A DNA stretch of 37,157 bases. It comes from Campylobacteraceae bacterium. GTDB taxonomy: Bacteria > Campylobacterota > Campylobacteria > Campylobacterales > Sulfurovaceae. A model generated the notes under the pieces. That model saw only the letters and a program-made list of their open reading frames with translations, made no database searches and was not told the DNA's origin. Of the stretch, positions 32,171-37,157 are shown piece after piece. The translations under genes and the position numbers were made by a program. Every line of letters begins with the position of its first letter. Within the stretch, counting starts at the first letter, position 1. The stretch lies in NCBI GenBank assembly GCA_027065045.1, contig JAMOOX010000099.1:1-37157 (forward strand). The letters are read 5' to 3'.

Positions 32171-33385
32171 TTAAGATGCTATCGCTTTATCTTCATATCC
32201 CAACTCTTTGAGTCTCTCTATCACAGGTGGGTGAGTATAGTAGAAAAATATCACTAATGGGTGTGATTTTGGGAATGATTTATTTTCAGTTACAAGCTTT
32301 AGTAGAGCTGTGGCTAGATTCTCTTTACCTCCTAGGTTTGCTCCAAACTCATCTGCTTCATACTCATTATGACGACTTACAAAGCTAATTATTGGGGTAA
32401 ATAAAAAGCTAATTATTGGCATTAGGAGCATTAATAGAGCTATTTTTACTCCTGCTGATGGGACTACTCCAATCTCTAAAAACATCTTATCTGGGATATT
32501 ACCTGCCAAAAAGAAAGTAACAAATAGTAAAATAGATATTAATCCTAAGTTTTTGAATATATCACCATGCTTAAAGTGTCCTAATTCGTGTCCTAATACT
32601 GCTAATAATTCATCTTTAGTTAGTTTTTCTATAAGTGTATCAAATAACACTACTCTTTTACTCTTGCCAAGTCCTGCGAAATAGGCATTTAGTCGGCTAT
32701 CTTTTTTACTTGCGTCCATACTAAATATTCCATCACTCTTTAGCCCTACACCCTCCATCATAGATACAATAGCACTCTTAAGCTCTCCATCTTCTAATGG
32801 TGTAAATTTATTAAATAGTGGGGCTATAAATATTGGGTATACTATATTTGCACCCAATACTACGATAAACATCACACCAAATCCCCATAACCACCAATTA
32901 TCATAGCTACTAATTATCCATGATAATAGATAGAATATTGCTCCACCTAAAATAATAAATACAAATGATGATTTAAGAGTATCTACTATATAATCTTTTG
33001 GTGTCATTTTATTAAATTTAAAATCTTCGTCAATTTTAAACTTCATATATAGTTCAAAAGGGATACCTATCAAAAAGTTTACAAATATAAATCCAAATAG
33101 AAAGGCTACACTTTGAGTAATAATATTTTCAAAATGAAATAATCCCTCAATTATACTAAACCCTACAATTATCCACCATAAAAATACAAAATAATCTACA
33201 AAAATCTCAACTAATGATAGCTTCTCTTTGGCTACGGCATAATTAGCTGATACCATATATTTAGCACTGCTCATTAGTACTGGTTCTTTTCTTTTTTCAT
33301 CATTGATATAACCTATCTGCATTACTGAAATATAAAGCTTCATTAATACATATAAGGAATATAAAATTACGACACTCTCTAACAT
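32171..33385 (-). CDS. M48 family (Ste24/CAAX-protease-like) membrane metallopeptidase
   Basis: The 404-residue integral membrane zinc protease has about six to seven membrane segments. The zinc site is LGHELGHFKHGD (HELGH at 266-270), and NEYEADEFG supplies the third ligand. SRLNAYFAGLGKSKR and VLFDTL are typical of Ste24-type members, which cleave membrane or prenylated proteins in eukaryotes; bacterial homologues are assumed to do membrane-protein quality control. It lies 12 nt after the Mur-like gene, in a transcript from metG. Confidence 0.93.
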   Translation of the reverse strand: MLESVVILYSLYVLMKLYISVMQIGYINDEKRKEPVLMSSAKYMVSANYAVAKEKLSLVEIFVDYFVFLWWIIVGFSIIEGLFHFENIITQSVAFLFGFIFVNFLIGIPFELYMKFKIDEDFKFNKMTPKDYIVDTLKSSFVFIILGGAIFYLLSWIISSYDNWWLWGFGVMFIVVLGANIVYPIFIAPLFNKFTPLEDGELKSAIVSMMEGVGLKSDGIFSMDASKKDSRLNAYFAGLGKSKRVVLFDTLIEKLTKDELLAVLGHELGHFKHGDIFKNLGLISILLFVTFFLAGNIPDKMFLEIGVVPSAGVKIALLMLLMPIISFLFTPIISFVSRHNEYEADEFGANLGGKENLATALLKLVTENKSFPKSHPLVIFFYYTHPPVIERLKELGYEDKAIAS

Positions 33386-33397
33386 CTGCTTCCTTCT

Positions 33398-34381
33398 CTA
33401 AAATAGACTATATTCATTTTTGATATTATTTATAATACTCTTATCAAGACTATAAACCAAAGCATAATTAAAGTGATTATTTTGAATTATATCTTTGGCA
33501 TCATCTACACTCTCAAACCATATTGGATTATCCATCATAGTTTTAATTTTTGTATTTGGTGGAGTTAGGACTATACTTTTTATCCATTTACCATTATATT
33601 TAATATAATCTTTGGCATCTAAAATATCTTGCATATTATCTACAAATATCAAAACTCTATCACTCTTTTTAGATGTGGTGCTACTCATAGAGTCATCTAT
33701 AAATATAGGCAAGAAATGTTTTGTATATTTAATTCTATCAATATCATAAGGTAGGTCATACTCTTGGGCAAAATATACTGCTCTACATAGATTATCAAAG
33801 TGAAATGGGATAAGTTCTTTCTCTTGATATATAAATTTACCTATTTTAAATGTAGATTTAAATAGAGTGTCCATTATTATATAGCCATCTACTTTTTTGC
33901 TAAGTATTTTTGTATCGGGCTTTATCATTGATAATATTTTTTTATCACTTCCTACAAATAGCTTATCATTAGAGTTTAATATCTGTTCAAATGCTTTTTT
34001 CCAATTATCTGATAAGATTGTAAGGTTGCTTTTTTGGGTGATAATCATCTTGGCAAAACTAAGTTCGTGCATATTTAAATATCTAATTGTTATATCTTTA
34101 TTAAGTATTACATATCTCAAAAATCTAAATGATGCTTCATAAATATCATCTACTATAATATGGGCTACTTCATCATCTTCAATTTTAATACTCTTATCAT
34201 CATAAATAATTGCATAAGCACCTTTTTCTATCGCCTTATTTATCTCTTCTATATCATTAGAGATAAATAAATCACCATTATCTACTTTTGAATAAAATAC
34301 GGTAGCACCATCTATCTCTGTAACTATTGGAGAGTTTAAAAGCTCTCCGTTTATTAAATTTATTATATTTTCTATTTTCAT
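33398..34381 (-). CDS. Protein like a Mur ligase N-domain
   Basis: The 327-residue protein opens with KIENIINLINGELLN...IDGATVFYSKVDNGDLFISN...AIEKGAYAIIYDD, closely patterned on the UDP-sugar-binding N-domain of MurE/MurF. There is no GTNGKT-type ATP loop and no ligase C-domain, so it should not ligate amino acids. The rest is alternating strand and helix without a clear motif. It lies 2 nt downstream of metG and 12 nt upstream of the M48 gene. It could be a wall-precursor-binding or regulatory protein. Confidence 0.7.
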   Translation of the reverse strand: MKIENIINLINGELLNSPIVTEIDGATVFYSKVDNGDLFISNDIEEINKAIEKGAYAIIYDDKSIKIEDDEVAHIIVDDIYEASFRFLRYVILNKDITIRYLNMHELSFAKMIITQKSNLTILSDNWKKAFEQILNSNDKLFVGSDKKILSMIKPDTKILSKKVDGYIIMDTLFKSTFKIGKFIYQEKELIPFHFDNLCRAVYFAQEYDLPYDIDRIKYTKHFLPIFIDDSMSSTTSKKSDRVLIFVDNMQDILDAKDYIKYNGKWIKSIVLTPPNTKIKTMMDNPIWFESVDDAKDIIQNNHFNYALVYSLDKSIINNIKNEYSLF

Positions 34382-34383
34382 AA

Positions 34384-36330
34384 TTATCCTATGCTTGAGC
34401 CATTCTCTTTTGGACTCTCTGGTCTAATAAGAGATAATCCACTACTATCTTTGACAGCTAATAGCATTCCCTCGCTCTTCATTCCCATAAGTTTAGCTGG
34501 TTTAAGGTTGGCTACTACACAAACTTGTGTATTTAATAAATCATCTACACCATACCACTCTTTTATACCTGCCACTACTTGTCGTGGTTCATCCTCTCCA
34601 ATATCTACTTGAAGAAGTAATAGTTTTTTACTCTTTTTAACCTCTTCTGCTTTGATAACTGTACCTAATTTTAGTGAAGTTTCAAAGAATTTATCAATTG
34701 TGATAAGTGCTATTCCCTCATCTTTACTACTCTCTTCTTTTTTGACCTCTTTTTTCTTTTTTTCTGCTTTTGGAATATCTTTTGTAGCTAGAAGTTCCTC
34801 TTCTATTCTTGGGAAAAGTGGTGCAATTTTTTCTAATTTAAACACATCTAACAGATTATTATCTATAATCAATTTTTGCCAACTACTATTATTAATTTCA
34901 AAATTAAGAGCAGATGCTATTTTGGTAGATGTTTGAGGCATTACTGGATATAACATAATAGATACTTTTGCTAAAATATTTGCTATTAACCCATTTAAAG
35001 CCATAGCCTTTTCTTCTTCTCCATTTTTCATCAAATTCCATGGTTGAGAGTAATCAATAGCCTTATTTGCTACTCCTAATGGTCTCCAAAGCTCTTCTAA
35101 ATATCTATGGATTTGAAGCTCATCAAGAAGAGGTTCAAGAAGTTTAAATGAACTCTCTACACTATCTAACTCATCTTGAAAATATTTAGATATATTACTG
35201 CTATCTACCACACCACCAAAATATTTACCACTCATTCCAATCAAACGATTTAGCAAATTACCCAAATCATTACCCAAATCAGAATTAATTCTATCAATCA
35301 AAGCCTTTTGAGAAAAATCACCATCTCCACCAAATGGAACTTCTCTAAGCATAAAGTATCTAAAGTTATCCAATCCATAAGCATCTGCTACCTCTCTTGG
35401 ATTAATTACATTTCCTTTTGATTTACTCATCTTCTCACCATTTCTAGTCCACCAACCGTGAGCACCAATATGTTTTGGGAGTGGTAAATCAAGGCTCATT
35501 AAAAATGCTGGCCAGTATATTGCATGAAATCTTAATATATCTTTACCAATTAAATGAATAGATGCAGGGTGAAATTTAATAAGTTTCTCATCATCTCCAT
35601 AACCCAAAGCTGTAAGATAATTCATCAAAGCATCAAGCCAAACATACATTACATGTTTTTCATCATTCATATCATCAGGAAGCTTTACACCCCAATCAAA
35701 ACTTGTACGAGTAATAGAGAGATCATTAAGCCCACCCTCAATAAATCTAATAACCTCATTTCTCTTGCTTTTTGGCAAAATAGCATCTGGATTATCTTCA
35801 TAATGTTTAAGTAATTTATCTTGATAGTTAGAGAGTCTAAAGAAATAACTCTCCTCCTCTACAACAGTTGTAACCTTACCACATTCAGGACAAAACTCAT
35901 CATCTACAAGTTGAGTTTTTGGAAAAAATGTCTCACAAGAGATACAGTAGTGTCCTTTGTATCTATCTTTATATACATCACCATTAGCAAACATCTTACT
36001 AAATGCTTTTTGGACACCCTTTTTATGGTCGCTATCAGTTGTACGAATAAATTTATCATAACTAATACCAAATTCATCCCATAAATTCTTAAATGTAGCA
36101 GATATTTCATCAGCATAAGCTTGTGTCTCTTTACCTCTAATTTTAGCCGACTCTTCTATCTTTTGACCATGTTCGTCAGTTCCAGTTAAAAAATAGGTAT
36201 CTTTACCTACCATACGCGAGTAACGAGCTAAAGTATCAGCGATAATTGTAGTATATGCGTGTCCGATATGAGCCACATCATTTACATAATATATAGGTGT
36301 TGTAATATAAGTTTGATTTTGATTAGACAT
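34384..36330 (-). CDS. metG: Methionyl-tRNA synthetase
   Basis: The 648-residue class I synthetase has HIGH at 21-24 (ANDV-like VNDVAHIGHAYTT), a zinc knuckle CISCETFFPKTQLVDDEFCPEC and the KMSKS loop in NGEKMSKSKGNVINP. After the anticodon domain comes a Lys/Glu linker and a C-terminal tRNA-binding domain (about 540-648) with ADNLKPAKLMGMKSEGMLLAV-type sequence, giving dimerisation and tRNA affinity. Normal length for a Campylobacterota MetRS. Confidence 0.97.
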   Translation of the reverse strand: MSNQNQTYITTPIYYVNDVAHIGHAYTTIIADTLARYSRMVGKDTYFLTGTDEHGQKIEESAKIRGKETQAYADEISATFKNLWDEFGISYDKFIRTTDSDHKKGVQKAFSKMFANGDVYKDRYKGHYCISCETFFPKTQLVDDEFCPECGKVTTVVEEESYFFRLSNYQDKLLKHYEDNPDAILPKSKRNEVIRFIEGGLNDLSITRTSFDWGVKLPDDMNDEKHVMYVWLDALMNYLTALGYGDDEKLIKFHPASIHLIGKDILRFHAIYWPAFLMSLDLPLPKHIGAHGWWTRNGEKMSKSKGNVINPREVADAYGLDNFRYFMLREVPFGGDGDFSQKALIDRINSDLGNDLGNLLNRLIGMSGKYFGGVVDSSNISKYFQDELDSVESSFKLLEPLLDELQIHRYLEELWRPLGVANKAIDYSQPWNLMKNGEEEKAMALNGLIANILAKVSIMLYPVMPQTSTKIASALNFEINNSSWQKLIIDNNLLDVFKLEKIAPLFPRIEEELLATKDIPKAEKKKKEVKKEESSKDEGIALITIDKFFETSLKLGTVIKAEEVKKSKKLLLLQVDIGEDEPRQVVAGIKEWYGVDDLLNTQVCVVANLKPAKLMGMKSEGMLLAVKDSSGLSLIRPESPKENGSSIG

Positions 36331-36377
36331 TGTAGTTATTCCTTAAACAAATGAGTTTTTATAGTTAAGGATTTTAT

Positions 36378-36542
36378 CTAAATCTTACTTTGGAGTTGAT
36401 AAAAAATTATATAACCTTTTATCTCTTTATTTCCTTGAAAGTCAAGTATTGAGTTTAGAAATGAGATTAATACTTCTGTTTTATTCTCATCTCCAAATAT
36501 CTTTTTAAATACTATATCATTTGTTGGGTTTGCAAATTTCAT
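36378..36542 (-). pseudogene. Rpn/PD-(D/E)XK nuclease-family remnant, N-terminal piece only
   Basis: A 54-codon ORF from the ATG at 36542 to TAG at 36378. It begins MKFANPTNDIVFKKIFGDEN and continues LISFLNSILDF, the family N-terminus, then after about 40 residues ends abruptly in YIIFYQLQSKI. Full-length members are about 280-330 residues, so at least 80 percent is missing, including catalytic residues. It sits between guaA and metG. Confidence 0.7.
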
Positions 36543-36592
36543 ATTTTATAACCTTTTTTGAGGTTATTATATCATAAATATAATTACTATTT

Positions 36593-37157
36593 TTACTCCC
36601 ACTCAATAGTCGCAGGTGGTTTAGAGCTTATATCATAGACTACTCTATTAATCCCATCAATCTCATTAATTATTCTTCTACTAATTCCCTCTAATACATC
36701 ATGAGGGACATGAGCGAATGTAGCAGTCATTCCATCTACTGACTCTACCATTCTTACACAAACTGTATTATCATAAGTACGATTATCTCCCATTACTCCA
36801 ACAGATTGAACATTTAACAGTACTGTAAATGCTTGCCAAACTTTATCGTAATATCCTGTGGCTCTTAGCTCTTCTTGCATAATAGCATCACTCTCTCTAA
36901 TAAGTCTTAGTCCATCATCTGTAACTGCACCCATTGTTCTTATTGCAAGTCCAGGTCCGGGGAAGGGGTGTCTGCCTATCATGTGTTTGGGAAGTCCAAG
37001 TTCAAGTCCTAATGCTCTTACTTCATCTTTGAAAATCTCTCTTAATGGCTCTACAAGTTCAAATGTCATCCAATCAGGAAGCCCACCTACATTATGATGA
37101 GATTTGATTGTTTTTGATGGTCCTTTAACCGAAACTGATTCAATTACATCAGTATAA
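36593..37157 (-). CDS. guaA: GMP synthase (glutamine-hydrolysing), C-terminal part
   Basis: The frame is open through the right window edge (187 codons seen; first visible residues [20 protein letters not shown]), so the gene is 5'-truncated by the window. GuaA amidates XMP to GMP. Visible are the end of the PPase domain (HHNVGGLP) and the dimerisation domain with [25 protein letters not shown] and the terminal PPATIEWE. The glutaminase domain and the SGG/PPi loop lie outside. Confidence 0.97.
   Translation of the reverse strand, partial: YTDVIESVSVKGPSKTIKSHHNVGGLPDWMTFELVEPLREIFKDEVRALGLELGLPKHMIGRHPFPGPGLAIRTMGAVTDDGLRLIRESDAIMQEELRATGYYDKVWQAFTVLLNVQSVGVMGDNRTYDNTVCVRMVESVDGMTATFAHVPHDVLEGISRRIINEIDGINRVVYDISSKPPATIEWE

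Noticed and set aside
35554-36116. Short ORFs overlapping metG
   Set aside because: They are antisense or shifted frames of a conserved synthetase with no independent support.

Overview
The window is very AT-rich, compact bacterial DNA that looks like a Campylobacterota (Epsilonproteobacteria) chromosome. The gene string rpmH-rnpA-yidC-jag-mnmE, a carboxynorspermidine decarboxylase (NspC), a CcoI-type copper P-type ATPase, an RqcH/NFACT protein and a stand-alone LysR-type substrate-binding protein all fit that phylum. I cannot name a genus from sequence alone. Most genes lie on the minus strand.

Left end (1-2605, minus strand) is a small peptide-modification (RiPP) locus: an unannotated 33-residue Cys-containing precursor peptide with a strong ribosome binding site, two hairpins, a radical SAM/SPASM maturase with a PqqD/RRE-like N-terminus, and an unrecognised third protein that runs off the window through a 42-bp tandem repeat. 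A decayed Rpn/PD-(D/E)XK nuclease gene separates it from rsmH. From 2991 to about 8060 come rsmH, a LysR-type effector domain without a DNA-binding domain, two identical tRNA-Glu genes, two outer-membrane barrel-like proteins with a membrane-anchored partner, and an orphan sensor histidine kinase. From 8211 to 12581 lies the mnmE-jag-yidC-rnpA-rpmH block (transcribed right to left). It has no yidD, and rnpA has no ATG/GTG/TTG codon that would give a full-length protein. From 12675 to 22335 are core metabolism and maintenance genes: nspC, a hemerythrin-like protein, rqcH, a SulP transporter, metX, ccoI and prmC.

The accessory highlight is the island at 22337-32098, between an M48 peptidase gene and prmC. 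In transcription order it holds a HerA/FtsK-type ATPase whose ATPase core has been deleted, a 216-residue protein with a hydrophobic, possibly membrane-inserting N-terminus, a 156-residue unknown, a coiled-coil protein with a GrpE-like C-terminus, two PD-(D/E)XK nuclease-like paralogues that overlap each other, and two large diverged Hsp70/actin-fold ATPases. Gaps between most of its genes are 1 nt or are overlaps, so it is one translationally coupled unit, and prmC is coupled to its end. It looks like a composite NTPase/chaperone/nuclease conflict system that I do not recognise as a named defence system. It carries signs of active remodelling: a tandem duplication scar made of a prmC start joined to a nuclease tail, an in-frame-joined HerA deletion, and a GC-rich palindromic motif embedded in two adjacent reading frames.

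Right end (32171-37157) is core again: M48/Ste24-like peptidase, a protein like a Mur ligase N-domain, metG, another Rpn remnant, and the 3' part of guaA. The only gene-poor stretch over 300 bases, 4667-5153, holds a terminator, the two tRNA-Glu genes and their promoter; nothing else is visible there.
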